From positions 4,278,001 to 4,342,000 of the forward strand of contig CM082588.2 of NCBI GenBank assembly GCA_040954595.2: DNA of 64,000 nucleotides. The letters run 5' to 3'. Made by a program: the position numbers and the translations under genes. Source of the DNA: Balanoglossus misakiensis. Lineage: Eukaryota; Hemichordata. The first letter of the stretch is position 1. Every line of letters begins with the position of its first letter. Positions 1-14,900 of the stretch are shown piece after piece. Under the pieces are notes generated by a model. That model had not been told where the DNA came from, ran no database searches, and saw nothing but the letters and a program-made list of their open reading frames with translations.

Positions 1-826
1 TAAGAGAGATGGACCGGCATTTACATTTGCAGGTAAACGCCACACATCACTCCTTTGTGTATCAATCCCAGGTGTCAGAATGCTTAATATTATAATTATG
101 CACAGTGTGTCTATTGTTCAGTTCATTATTGACAAAAGTGATTCACTCCATCTCTTTTATATGAGAAACATGACGGCTATAATCTAAACATAAGAGTGAC
201 GTCAGTTTTAAAATTGTGAATTTTTCTCTCCTTTTTTCTGTAGATGAATGTAATTTCCGCATGTTTGCTGTCTACTGTGCCATTGCTTTGCACTATTCAA
301 AGGTAAGATCATGGTTTCGTGATTTCAGATATTAAAGCAACATTGTCTTTATAGTGTGAACATTTACTGGTAGATGTCACATGCAGAACGGGGCAGGCCC
401 ATTCTTAAACCCCTTCACCTCAATGGTTTGGTCCAAAACCATTGTTTTCTATTGTAATTTGTGACTCTAAAGAGGGCAATGGGGGTGACAGTGTTAAATA
501 AATTCTCTCAGAACAAAGTGATGGAACAAATATACAGGAAGTACATGTTCATTTTTAAATCATAATTTCCTTTCTTTTTCTTTCGCAAGCTTTATGGTGC
601 AATCAAACACTCCGAAAGTTTGTTGAAAATTGCTCTGGAAAAGTTGTCATATCACAGTGTTGCTATGGAAAATGAAGTCATGTGGTTGATGAACAACACC
701 GCTGTTAAGGAGCCGGCCATGTTTCAGAGGTACTTAGAATTTTAATCTGTAAACTGATCGAGCCCCCTGATTTCTGTTGTCTGTGATATACATCTCTCTC
801 TCTTTCTCTCTCTCTCTGTCTGTCTG

Positions 827-880
<54 letters not shown>

Positions 881-3152
881 GATGTATTTTTTCCATATTT
901 TTCAGCTTTGATTTGAATTACATGTCACTCAGCAGTAACCACCTGTGTCAGTTGTTTATCTTCATGGTTCATCAGTTGTTTGGTGAAGATAGGTGAGTAT
1001 AGACAGGCAGACACATACAGATAGGGAGATTGTGTGTATGCGAGTATCTCAAATGTATGTATGTATGTATGTCAGTCATCAGGTAGGAAGGTATCTATGT
1101 GTGTTTTGTTTATGTTGGCTTTATTCTAAAGTTATTCTTGTTTTTGTCTTGACTTTGTTTAATTTCATCATTGTTATTTGGTATATTGTATTTGCCTGAT
1201 TTAAAAAAAGCATTTTTGAATTTCTGATACACAGCTTTGAGAGATCACGACTGGTGCGATTTACACTGACTGTGAGGAAGAACTACCGCAAAGTGCCTTA
1301 TCACAACTGGTGGCATGCATTCAACGTGGCTCACTGTATGTACAAGATCCTTCAGGGCGATCCAGACCTGTTTACAGAACTTGAGGTAAACAAATGACAA
1401 CATAAACAAATAATAACTTGAATATTGTTCCTATGGAAGGTATCTGACTTTTTACTTTGTTGTATTTTTTTTATGAGCATGCGCTCGAAATAAAGATTAA
1501 TAATAATAATATAAGACATTTATTTTGGCTATAAATCGAGTACTAGTTGCCAGAAATTTGGAAATGGTTAGATTTTATGAGATACAAATAACCTATCCTA
1601 ATAATGACACACATGCATAAAATCCAATAGCACGCTGCCATAGCACCAGGCTTTACAATGTATAAAATTACATTTACTCTTTCCAATATTTAGAGGCAAG
1701 CATTGATCATATCGTGTATCTGTCACGACGTGGATCACCATGGATACACGAACCAGTTCATGGAGAAGTACGAGACACCGCTGGCGTCTCTTTACTCCAC
1801 TTCGATCATGGAACAACACCACTTCAATCAGACCGTGACGATACTTCAACAAGATGGACACAACATCTTTGATCATCTCACTTCCAGTGCCTATAAACAG
1901 GTAAGCGAGATCATGTATGCAGATGTTATCACATGCCAGTCACAATAACTGAGGTTTGACCATGAGGAATCTCTGATGATTCAAATTTTCAATATTCTCG
2001 TTTAGGTGCTGGGTTACATCCGACATTTCATTCTGGCGACAGACCTGGCATTGTTTTTCCCAAACCAGAGGGCTGTAGCGAAACTGTGCCTTGACGAAAC
2101 TTTGAATTTAGAAAACACAGAACACAGGTAGGCATCAGGTTAGGATATCAGCTACATAAAGATTCACTTTACTGATTTACTGACTTATTATTAAAGCAAA
2201 GATCTCAGTTGTGTGTGATATATAGAATCCATGACGTTAAGACTCTAGCTTTGTGTCGCAAATATTTCAGGGGAAAAGTACAGGCTTTGATGATGACCGC
2301 GTGTGATCTTTGTGCTGTGGCAAAAATCTGGCCAGTTCAACGGAAAACTGTAGAATGCATCTATGATGAATTCTATGCACAGGTATAGTAAAACTTGATT
2401 GATCAATTCTTCCCATATGTGTAATAGGGTGCTCTGGCCCATGTTTTATGTAGTAACTGAATGCACCCATATTTTAGTAGAAACACTTCGTGTATTATCC
2501 TCAATACATTTACTTGCTCTATATGTAAATACTGCCAGCTGCTGTAATTGATGTTTATACAGACGCCAGAACATAATTATTGCGATTTCTTTTCTTCAGG
2601 GTGACGAGGAAAAGAAGCGTGGTGAACAGCCAATCCCAATGATGGACAGAGACAATGAAGCGAATAAACCCAAAGACCAGGTATGGCTCTTCATTAAAGG
2701 TGCACAGTCACCTTTAATTAACATATGCCTATATATGGTCGCATGGGGCTTACTCTACTCTTCGAATGACCAGTTTGTGGCACACTTTTTTTTGGAGTAT
2801 TAAACTTTTGATTTTTCTTCTTCACATAGGTTAATTTCATCAGTATTTTCTGCTTGCCGCTGTACACAACGATGCACGATATCTTTCCTCATACGGAGCA
2901 GCTTCTGCAGAACACCAAGTGAGTAGATTTCCTTGCAACTACTTTTTCGCCATTGTAGTCTTATAGAAGGGGAAAGATGCCATGTTAAGAGTTGATTTCA
3001 CACAAATAACTGTTTTTTTTTCCACCCGTCTATTTAGGGATAATCTTCAGCAGTGGCAAAGGATCGTTGAGGGGGAAAGCACAGCTGTGTGGGAGGTGGA
3101 AGCCTCCCGAGTGGTCACCGACAAAAAACAAACCAAGACAAAGAAAAAGTAA
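1..3152 (+). CDS. PDE10A: PDE10A-like cyclic nucleotide phosphodiesterase, 3' part
   Basis: Hydrolyses cyclic nucleotides (cAMP/cGMP) in the cytosol. The 5' part lies outside the window. Exons: 1-32, 244-302, 590-729, 906-992, 1235-1385, 1694-1900, 2006-2127, 2271-2382, 2600-2680, 2830-2918, 3038-3152. All phases join, giving about 397 residues to the TAA at 3150. The first two exons carry the end of a GAF domain (a GPAFTF...[12 protein letters not shown]-like stretch). The rest is the catalytic domain, with HNWWHA, the metal-binding HDVDHHGY motif (1694-1900 exon), MMTACDLC and QPIPMMDRD. The last two and the closing ESTAVW segment fit PDE10A better than PDE5 or PDE11. A glutamine just before VNF matches the conserved nucleotide-binding Gln. 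The C-terminus is lysine-rich. A likely poly(A) signal AATAAA is at 3253-3258. The PDE10 assignment is from memory of the family; a PDE5/6/11 relative is the alternative. Confidence 0.87.
409..493. mobile_element. Small TTAA-flanked inverted-repeat element in PDE intron
   Basis: An ~85-bp stretch bounded by TTAA at 405-408 and 494-497. Its ends are imperfect inverted repeats (left CCCTTCACCTCAATGG, right complement with CACCCCCATTG). A diverged relative starts at the TTAA at 3387 (CCCTTTCACCACAATGG). It looks like a short MITE using a TTAA target. It lies in the intron between the exons ending at 302 and starting at 590. Confidence 0.45.
792..880. repeat. CT-rich microsatellite
   Basis: About 90 bp of (CT)n interrupted by TTTC and TGTC units. 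It sits just upstream of the 906-992 PDE exon, where it may serve as part of an extended polypyrimidine tract. Confidence 0.95.
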
Positions 3153-3929
3153 ACATCGCCAGTTTTTTTACAGAACAGACTTTTCTTCCGTATTTATCGA
3201 ATTAAATTTTGCAAGTACCAGAGATGTGTTAATACAGTATGCCATACATGTAAATAAAGCAACTTCTGTATGTTGATTTAAACATGTTTGTGTTTTTTGT
3301 GCGAGTGGGATTTAGGGCACTATTAGCGCGAACTTGTGGGGTGATTGTCTTGTGTGTGTACCAAATGTTTGTTCTTGTTTGATTCCTTAACCCTTTCACC
3401 ACAATGGTTTGGTCCAACTCCACTGTTCTCAATTGTATCGCTGGACCTCTATACATGGAAATGGGGTGAAACACTCATACACTATTTGAAATGCACCATT
3501 CTTTGTATTTTTACTATAAAATATACCCCTCTCATCACATTCCCTCATATTCCATGACAAGCCCAACCAGATTATTTCTGTGATTTTCCCAAGTTAGTCT
3601 CTATTGAATAATAAATACACTCTGACCAGCTGCCACTAATAATTCTGTCTCCAAGTTTTCCAGTAAACCCATAGCTTTCTGGTTCTGTGTATTTATATAT
3701 ACAGTATGGAAGTGTGTGTCAGTGTCAACGCCACATAAATTGTTCTGTTAGTATTTATAGGGACATGTCCAAGATTTCAGCTCCAATATATTCGTATTCA
3801 TATATCCATCAGAATACTGGGCAGCCATGTCCAAAACTATCCCTTGCCTACTTCACACTACACTGTATCAGTTTTGATGCCATGTTTTCCTTCCATGAGT
3901 GGATGATTTCCTTAGTTTTTCCCTGCTGT
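3153..3929. other. Convergent intergenic gap, PDE 3' UTR and HINT 3' UTR
   Basis: The PDE gene (+) and the HINT gene (-) converge here. The PDE poly(A) signal AATAAA is at 3253-3258. A diverged copy of the 409-493 element starts after the TTAA at 3387. I see no coding signal; the short open frames lack splice or family support. No canonical AATAAA for the HINT gene was found on the minus strand. Confidence 0.6.
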
Positions 3930-6482
<2,553 letters not shown>

Positions 6483-7966
6483 CTTCGAGCGACTTGGGCA
6501 GTTTCCATGGAAACCAACAACCACCTAATTCTTATTAATATGCACAGAAATGGAAAGAGACGATCACGCATCTTTTTTAAATAAAACTATTGATGTGATG
6601 AGTGACATAAATAGTGATATTATTGGTTTTATTTGCTCTGAACAATTGGTGACCTTGGCGATATTTGTGCCTCCCGACTGAGAAAGACAGGCCCTGTTAC
6701 ATGGCCTTCACTGTCCACAGCTCTACAAAACTATCACGTTGTTACATAATTAATAATTTATCAAGATAGATAACGCACCTATCGTGAGACAGAGTATATG
6801 TGTACGCCACGTCAACCAACGGAGCACGCCACCATCGCTTGTTATGGAACAAGAGCAGGCAGGTAAACAGATGACACTGAGTAGGTAATGTTTTCCCTTT
6901 AAGTTAGTGGGCATTGTAAATGAGCCCTTAAGTTATTCTAAAACAATCTATGCTGAAATCAAAAATCGGACCGAAAAAAATCATAGACATTACGATGGCA
7001 GACAGAAAATCTTCACCGACTTTAGGCCTATTGGCGCTTCAGATAGAATTTTCCGTCATAAAAATATCGGTGAATATTGTCTATGGGTCATTAGGCTTGT
7101 TTAAAATAAATTTTCCTATATCCAAACTAAAAGTGCCCATTTTGCCAACATGCCCAATCTAGAAAAGACGATTAAGAACCAAGTCTGCATCTACACGGTG
7201 ATCATTATCAGCCGCAGAATCTCGGCTTTGACGGGGCCGACTTTTTAGTGTGCTTTAGGGGGCGTATCATGTACGTAGTCAGTACATACTACTTGACGAA
7301 ATCTGCTATGTACCGTTAGGCGACCGTCAACCGTGACGACGACGTTGACTGAAGTCGGAATAATACTTTAAAGCGTTTATAGTGGGGACTGTCCGATACG
7401 ATTCGTCGCTCGAACGACTGCGAAGCAAGAACAACCACTGTAAGTAAGAAAGTGTGTGTTTTTTTATAACCGACTCGGAGTTGAAATGGTAGGAGAGTAC
7501 TACAAGATATTATACATGAAAGGTCTCGGGTAAACTTTCTGCCATCGTTTATCCGTTCAAGAAACTTCTGGCAGAGTTGTCCGGAACTTGGAATCGACAA
7601 AGTATGGGCTTCTTTCGTGTTTAAAGTTTTAAATCTTCAGAAGATACCACAAGAGCTGCCATGTTCGCGTACACATAGTGGAAGAGCAATCAGCATTATA
7701 ATCATGCTGATACCACAATATTTGCTTAAATTTATTAAAGTAAAACACAAAGAAACAGGGTTACCTTGCAAACGTTTGGTATAGAGAATTTTAGAAAAGG
7801 TAGTTCGCCTTAAATTTTATAGGCCAGTTATAAAAGATGACATAATTTATAGTTGAATATATTTTGACCTTATCTTGAAAAAGTGTTGATTTGCGGTTCT
7901 CATGGTAGATTTGTTCGTTTCAGGTAAATACGACCATAAATCATAATTCTACAATTAATCAAAACC
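6483..7966. other. Intergenic region between divergent HINT and Ly6 genes
   Basis: The HINT gene runs left on minus and the Ly6 gene runs right on plus, so both promoters should lie here. I see no clear TATA box at a fixed distance from either start and no credible coding exon. The short open frames at 6907-7162 and 7316-7600 have no splice sites or recognisable motifs. Confidence 0.5.
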
Positions 7967-9026
7967 ATGACATTGTGGTGGATGATAATATATACAACAT
8001 GCTTTGCTTTAGGTAAGTAAAGTCCGTGTTTAGACTTGTTCACGGGCCAAGGAAAAACAGAGCTCAGTTCATTGTTTTTCAAGTTGAACTTCTTTCTTGG
8101 TGAATGCGACTTCTAAGCTTATATTTGGCAGAAATACTAGTTCATGTGGGCTATAGGCTATGTATTTTCTGAAAAATAGCTGAAGATACGGCTCCAATAA
8201 TCACTCATAAGGAAAGATCACCCAATCCTCTGATAACTCTAACTATATATGCATACTTTATTTCACAGTTTTTACGGCAGTCGATGCTTTGGACTGCTAT
8301 AGTTGCATCGGCGGGCCAAGCGACAAATGCACGACAGATCCAGAAAGTCTGGGAGGCAATGCGCAAATAACATGCAGCGAAACAGACCCTGTTTGTTACG
8401 TAAGTAAATCGGGAGAATTGGACCCGAAAAGAGCACGATAAAGGAATTTCCTAAATAATTACAGATAATCTTATTACAATCGTTTTTTTTTTCGTAATGA
8501 CACGACATGGCGTTTGGTCCTATTAAACACATTTTACTTTGACATAGTTTTGGTTGGCTGGATCGACATCTCCCTCGACAGTGGGAACAATGCCTGTGGT
8601 GTGTTTAGATAAACAAAAAAAAGTCATTGCAGTTCAGACCAGCCCTTCAAATAATTCTTTGTCTTTCAATCATACACGAGCAGATTATAGAAACGACGGT
8701 AGCCGACACGGGACAAGACGTCGACACAGCAAGGGGCTGTATAGGCAGAAGTCAATGTACAAGAGGATGTACAGCAGAGGGCGGTTTCAGTAAGTTCCCA
8801 TCCAGGATCCTCCTGTGACTTTTTTATGACCGAAGAGTATATTTACACTCACAAATACTTTCGTTTATTCTGTGTCTTACTAGACTTTCATTTAATTTCA
8901 GAGTTCTGTACGTCCCAGTGTTGCGATGAAGACTTGTGCAACGTATCCGGTGTCGCCCATCTCCATAGTAACATATTGCTTCTTTCTGTCTGTATTCTTT
9001 TGAATGTCGCGTGGTGGCGGACTTGA
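7967..9026 (+). CDS. Ly6/uPAR (three-finger) domain protein, probably GPI-anchored
   Basis: Small secreted or cell-surface protein of about 135 aa. Exons: 7967-8012, 8269-8399, 8684-8789, 8902-9026, with matching phases and a TGA at 9024. Residues 1-22 are a signal peptide (MTLWWMIIYTTCFAL then VFTAVDA). The mature part starts LDCYSC and ends with the family signature CCDEDLCN. I count 12 cysteines, two more than the basic ten. After the final CN a hydrophobic tail (LLLSVCILLNVAWW) fits a GPI-attachment signal. The four-exon layout is usual for this family. The exon 3 start at 8684 was chosen because it keeps phase and joins VCY to IIETTVADTGQ, as in other members. A possible poly(A) signal is at 9382-9387. 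Ligand and role cannot be told from sequence. Confidence 0.85.
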
Positions 9027-9826
9027 CAGCGACAGTTGAAGAAAATGAATATCGAATATGAACAATCGAGAAACGACTACCATAGAAGCTAAAACTTTGT
9101 TGCATGGTTAATTGGACCAAGATTATAGCCAGAAAGGGAGATGTACTTTCATCCCACTGTTGCAATCTTAAAATATTTGGTTTCAAAGGGAGATATCCTT
9201 TCATCCCAGTGTTGCAATCTTAAAATATTTGGTTTGACACCCCATGATACACTGTACTTGGTTTAAGTTGATGGCTTTTTGTGATGTATCCAACATTATA
9301 TCAGTGCAACAGTGCCACAGATAGTGTCTTGATTGGCTGAGACTTAGACTTGCTCCAAGTCTATGGGCTTCATTATCTCATAATAAATACGTTACAGGAA
9401 ATTGTTCCGAGTCTATGTAGCATGTGTGGAGGATCCTCTTGGCCTAAAGACTTGTATACCTTGGACAGTACGCATTCTTTCACAAACAGTAACGGTTTTA
9501 TTTTTCACTCAGGCTTTATCTTAATTTACAAGCCAACTGGTGTGGTATGGTGGATAACAACAAGCACCCACTTGATCTGTATTACACAACGTGAAAAAGA
9601 ACTTTCACTATCACACATGAAGTACAGGTAATAAAAGGCTATTCAGCAACAGTGCGTGACCATTTCAACCCTATTTCTCCTGTTTTGGAAAGCCTGTATG
9701 GTTATTGGTACATTCCTTGGGAGATGCAGGGTCGGAATGGTAAAATATTCCAGTAAAATCTCTTCAAGAACTTTCCTAGCGTGACTACAGGTACTCAAAC
9801 GCACACATCGCTACAGCCAACACCGA
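9027..9826. other. Convergent 3' ends of Ly6 and NDUFB4
   Basis: Contains the Ly6 3' UTR (candidate AATAAA at 9382-9387 on plus) and the NDUFB4 3' UTR (candidate AATAAA on minus at 9502-9497). The two predicted transcript ends are about 100 bp apart. No other coding signal is visible. Confidence 0.55.
9137..9234. repeat. Tandem duplication, two ~49-bp units
   Basis: Two near-identical direct copies in the Ly6 3' UTR, each containing TTTCATCCCA and ending TTAAAATATTTGGTTT. They differ at a few positions. Confidence 0.9.
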
Positions 9827-11589
9827 TCAACCGTTGACCAAATTATGTGGTTTCTTCCACTCTCCCGTCTCGTACTTTTCAAAACGGCGTTTCTGGAAAA
9901 AAGGAAAGAATTACTGATTAATTCACAGTTTCCTGATAAAACTATACGCAAACATGCCTTCAGTTAAGTGTTGATGCAGACTTACCCTTTCATAGTTACA
10001 CAGAAGGTACAACCCAAGAGGCGGTCCAATTATACAGACAACTCCCATTATTGATGTCTTTGGGGTGGCCCGGAAGTAATCATATGCGCTAGCTCTTGCT
10101 GTTGCCCATCTTATCACAGCAGGATCTTCCTATAGGGACACAAAAAGACGCAAAAAAGTTTATCATCATGCACTAATATACATATACAGTATAGTTGGAT
10201 AAACAGTTATAGTTCAGATACCTGGTCATTTTACCTGGGGTGACCTTAGATTCCGTCCATGAAAAGTCAAGGTCAGACCGACTACCAAACCGTATGAGCT
10301 ACGGTTCTGCAGCTAGGTAGGACTAACTAGTCTTTCCATATTATCATGGAATAGCTCCATGATCGGATGACATTATTATGATCACGGAGTACAACAGAAT
10401 ATGGAGCCTTTAGCTCCATGCACAGAAGTATACCTCCATGATATTGTTTACTAGAATCATGGAGGTACTAGAGAGAAGGAGCGAGGACGGATTTAAGCGG
10501 ATTAAATCCCTTTCTTCTGAAGTGTGATAAGCTTCTTAAGTCTTTGTGTTTCTGTGTCGATAGCGTCCTTTGAACCCACTGTGTGTTGCCGTCGATTTTA
10601 CAGTTAGGTTTGCAAGATCTACGGGGTAATATTTCTATGATATTAAAAACGTTATGCGCACATCGCGGACGAGGGTACTACATATGCGCGGTGACTTTTA
10701 AAACATCCAGGGGTCACAGTTTGCGCGTCACCACTACCGGAAGCGTGTCAAGCGGACGTCTTGGAAGACTTGTAGCGTTATTTCTCTTGTTTGTACAACC
10801 AAAAAGTATGATTTTGAAATGAATATTTTGAGTTTGTAGCAATGTTCAGCAAAAAACAACAAGTTCATAAGTTTTATTTGAAAACCAATCTTCCCGATGC
10901 AAGCTGTCTTGTTAGTGTGAAATGGTGAGAAGTGCCCGATATTCGCCATTGTAATTGTCAGTGTAGAGACGTTCGGCACAGCAGTTTGGTCCGGTTGTTT
11001 ATGCTTAGAGACGCAACGCCAGCTATGATTTGTTTATCTACGCAAGCGCACAGCTTTAATGAACGCCTATCAGGTGATAAAAGGTTGAGAGCCTAATGTT
11101 ATCTGCAAACAGATTAAAACGCACATGGGGTTCATAGGAAACAATAGCGTCCTCGCTCCTTCTCTCTAGTACCTCCATGCTAGAATACAAATAGAAATAC
11201 CAATAGATTGGAAAGATATTTTCAGCTCAAAATGCACATATTTGCAGCGCAATTTTGTACTCGTGCATTTATAACTCTATCTGGTGGGCATAACTGTAAA
11301 CATACCGACCATCATAGAGCTATAAGGTTGCAGTGAGACAGATTTGGAGGACGAAGGACGAAGTGATGACCGGCCGGTGAAATGTACATGGGTCAACAGT
11401 ACACCACACGTACGCCAGTATTCAAGCTCCTTTCATGAGATAATGCATGCATCAATTTGTACTCACAATCATTCCTTCAACGCGCGGATTATGCAATTGT
11501 CGTTGAAAGTGTCTTCTAAGATTATTTCGTATTTGAGCTCGCTCAAATTCCGCCTTTTTCAGGCTCTCAACTTGACCACTTTCCGCCAT
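9827..11589 (-). CDS. NDUFB4: NADH dehydrogenase 1 beta subcomplex subunit 4
   Basis: Accessory subunit of mitochondrial complex I, inner membrane. Three exons on minus: 11467-11589, 9986-10129, 9827-9892, all in phase 0, giving 110 aa. Exon 1 encodes a charged N-terminus (AEFERAQIRNNLRRHFQRQL). Exon 2 carries the family match EDPAVIRWATARASAYDYF, then RATPKTSIMG and a hydrophobic membrane segment at about residues 67-87. Exon 3 is a lysine/arginine-rich tail ending HNLVNG. The match to the NPALLRW-type region of vertebrate NDUFB4 is clear. The protein is shorter than the human one (129 aa), mostly at the N-terminus. The first intron (9-fold longer than the second) contains a 722-bp inverted-repeat element. 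A minus-strand AATAAA is at 9502-9497. Confidence 0.88.
10343..10466. repeat. Cluster of three short perfect hairpins
   Basis: Perfect inverted repeats occur at 10343-10363 (8-bp arms, ATCATGGA/TCCATGAT), 10401-10419 (7-bp arms) and 10432-10466 (11-bp arms, ACCTCCATGAT/ATCATGGAGGT). The last one reuses the end sequence of the neighbouring 10458-11179 element, so this may be a decayed second copy of that element. Confidence 0.7.
10458..11179. mobile_element. Non-autonomous DNA transposon with 32-bp perfect TIRs
   Basis: The 32 bases at 10458-10489 (beginning CATGGAGGTACTAGAGAG) are the exact reverse complement of 11148-11179. Both sides are flanked by the 7-bp direct repeat CTAGAAT (10451-10457 and 11180-11186), a target-site duplication. 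The 722-bp interior has no credible transposase ORF, so it is a MITE-like passenger. A 7-bp duplication is close to the 8 bp typical of hAT elements, but the family is not certain. It sits in NDUFB4 intron 1. Perfect ends suggest a fairly recent insertion. Confidence 0.88.
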
Positions 11590-11986
11590 GTTCGAAGACC
11601 ATCCACATATCCCAAGAAGAAGACCCCCTAAGATGTTAAAAATAAAAACTCAACAACAAGGGACGTGTAAACATACTTCCATTTTAATGACAAACGAATT
11701 ATTTTATACATAATGAAGGGCATCGTTTATGAATTCAATTGATGAGTGGGCTGAACACGACTTGCAAAGACCATGAAATTTATAGGTGCGAACAGAATGA
11801 AACTCTTCTGTGTGACATTTATAGTGAAAAATCATAAATCCAGAAGGCTTTCTTTACAATGCATCATGGGTCGACCAATATGGCTGGCAGTTAGATAAAC
11901 TTTACTGTGTGATTGAAGCGATCGTTCGAAAAGCCAGCGTATTGAAATCCAGTTCGCGAACTGGGCCGATCGGACTCATCTAGAAG
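11590..11986 (+). promoter_or_regulatory. Putative bidirectional promoter and non-coding first exon of the SCM-like gene
   Basis: NDUFB4 starts at 11589 going left. On plus, a strong donor AAG|GTAAGT ends at 11986 with no in-frame ATG upstream. The first coding exon of the SCM-like gene (acceptor before 15538) has only 11 nt of 5' UTR, so an upstream non-coding exon is required, and this is the best donor seen. The stretch also has GCATCATGGG and CCAAT near 11862-11880, typical of housekeeping promoters. The link is inferred. Confidence 0.4.
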
Positions 11987-14900
11987 GTAAGTATTGTCAA
12001 TCTCCATATCTCCCGATCCTGTCTTTTTACAGGCTCCACGGGATGGGCTTTTTTCCGAGGGAATAATGTTGATCGCGGTGCGACACATGTGGGTTGGGCT
12101 GCGTTGATCACGGAAAACTGCACTGAAACAAACAAGCGCTGAAAGGTGAACTCGTGACCTCATGAGGACACCTGTACGGCGATCGGATTCCTGTTTGAAC
12201 CTTGTGCCATTCTACTTCCGCTGGTGGGATGTGAGTTTACTGAAGCATGTTTAAAGTTTAATATCAAGGACAAATCTAACACAAGGAATAGGAAAAAAAA
12301 TCATCACCAAAATAAAAAAAATCAGAAAAGTGAAACAAACTTCGACTATCATAATGTTAGACCCATATGCAACTATCTCCATTGAAAATAAAGTATTATA
12401 CCAGTAGTTTTGTTTTGTTAAGGCAATAACCTAACAAATAGCCAATTTGCTGTTTTCAATCTGTTCCACAGGGTAGCGATGATGACCCAGTTTTCAAAGC
12501 ATGTATGTTGCGTTGCATGTATGTTTACAACAGAAGTTGTATATTACCATTATTACCTAGGCGTATATTTCATAACATAATGGGGAATTTCCCAACAGAT
12601 CAGCTATCCTGTTATGGCAGGTTTCAGCCTAACAGCTTGCCTATATGAATTTAAACCTGTCCACCCTATTTCAGAGTAGTACAGTCCAAGTAATTTCATA
12701 TTATGCATGAATTCCTACGTTAATAGGATATTAGTCAAGGTAGGGCTCGGTTATGTGTTAATCCACTCGCATGTATGATAAGGCCCTGTTCGATGATAAA
12801 ATCTGTTTTATGTTCGTGTGAAGTTGAGTAGTCTGGGGTTCATAAATTTGTTAAACCAGAAGACCAAAAGTCTATATCAGTAATTTAACTTTTCTTGTTT
12901 TGGTACTGATACCAGATTGACAGCATTGAAGAGGAATCAAGTGTCCAGCCATTGTGAATATCAGTAACACTAGTCTATGCAATGAAAGTATAAAACCATG
13001 AAAGGTAAGTGAGGAAAACTAAACCTACTTGGGGGGGGGGGGGGCAGAAAACATTGTCTGTACAACATACTTAGGGGACCTTGGAAAGTCGGTCGGGGCT
13101 GAACTGTGAGCATCTCGTTGCAGGAAACAATGTTCTGATTTAAAAAGATAAACATTTTATATGTGTAGATCAAAAACTTATTCTCTGCTGTACTTTCATG
13201 CATTTTGTTTTGTTGTCATGAAACCTAAGAAAGTCAAACCATCAAACCCTAATGGAAATCAAATATGAGTTAATTTGCCGCTGTTAACTGCATCAAATCA
13301 ATTTTTACAACTTCAGTAAATTATCGAAAGAATTACACCTGCACCGGGCACTGCCATCCTACTGTAGAAGCCTTATGTATGTTAATTAATATAGCGTGGG
13401 TAATTACAGTAGCGTAATCAAGTTGTCCAAAACAAATAGTCATAATCATTATTGTAATTAAGGTAAATGGGTATGAAGACTTATGTTTTACAGAAACCAT
13501 GGATTGTGCGTATATTGTTGAAATATGAGCATTTCTGTAATTGAGATTTGAGATGTTGTTCAGACGATTACTTTAAAAAAACGCCTTCATCAAAAGCCAA
13601 ATTTTCTTGGTTATGCAATCATGGGGTCAAGGTGACTAAGTCAGATTTCTCCCAAAGGTAATGCTGAAAATCATGGAAAATTAACATTGAAAAACAGAAA
13701 GTTCTGGAATAAGATTGTCTGGGAGAAAGGTTGCGAAAATATGCATGTATCTGTATTACTCATACATGTTATGAGTAAGCTGTGACTAAGTTTAAGGGGA
13801 CATGCCGCTTGGGAGCGTATTGACTGCTGTTTATTACAACAGGCTCAAGACAGTGGATATTAACAGATAGAAGTCCTACTGTCTCATTTCACCTTGAGTG
13901 GACTGATCGTAACCAGTAAAATGCCTAGTGAGTACAGTTATGTAATGTTCTCACAAATCACAGCTAACCTTGGTTTATAATAGCGCTGTACAGGAGACTG
14001 GTGTCCATGTTATCATTCATTATGCTGCGTCACTACTTGCTTCAGATATTGCGTCGCTGAATTTGAACTGTGTTTAGATAGCAGTACAATTTCAATGGAA
14101 CATGACCACAAAATGGTGCAATTTTTGCACAAAAAAATGATCAACATATTATCATCGCAACAGGTTTAGTTATCTACGTAAACAGACTTTTAAAATATTC
14201 ATAGTTGATATATGTTCGCAGGGGAAAGTTAGGCTATAAATAAAATGATTTATAGCAATGGAATAACAGACAGTGTAACCTGTAAATGTGAAACGCATGC
14301 CTGATAACATCAAAAGATGTGAAATTTTTACTGAATTATTTTATCAGGTCTAAAGGGACATCATTAGGCTGCATTCACAAACACCTCTGGAGGGGGGGGC
14401 AGGAGAATTGAGGGGGGGGGGGGATTTGAAAAAATTGAGGGTATGTAAGGGGGGGGATTTGAAATAATTTAGGGACTGAAAGGGGGGGACTTGAAAACTT
14501 TAACGACTAAATATTTATTTTGAGTCCACAAAAATGCAGTTTCGCGCCCTTTATTTTACAAAATTTTCTAATGTGGGAGGGGGACACCCCCTCCCACACC
14601 CACCCCCTCCTTTCATCAACACCTTTCAATCATTGACTGGTTTATCTAGTGTCCCAGATCAGGGGACTTGCCCCACGGTCACCCCATGATAACTTTGAGC
14701 AGCGACGGTTAAATTTGTCCTCCCCAACATACCGGTAGTTGAGTTAATTTGCTTTTGCCGGGTTCATTAAAATGCAACTTTGAGCTCTGTATTTTAGAAA
14801 ATTTTCTTACGTGGGAGGGGGACACCCCCTCCCAAACCCACCCCCTTCAATTCTCGGTTTACAATGTCTCCCAACACAGAATACAAATATATGTACTTAA

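Noticed and set aside
705-896. Arg/Glu-rich minus-strand frame
   Set aside because: Translation of the CT microsatellite in a PDE intron.
11891-12163. 90-codon minus-strand open frame
   Set aside because: No recognisable domain. It overlaps a strong plus-strand splice donor at 11986 that better explains the region.
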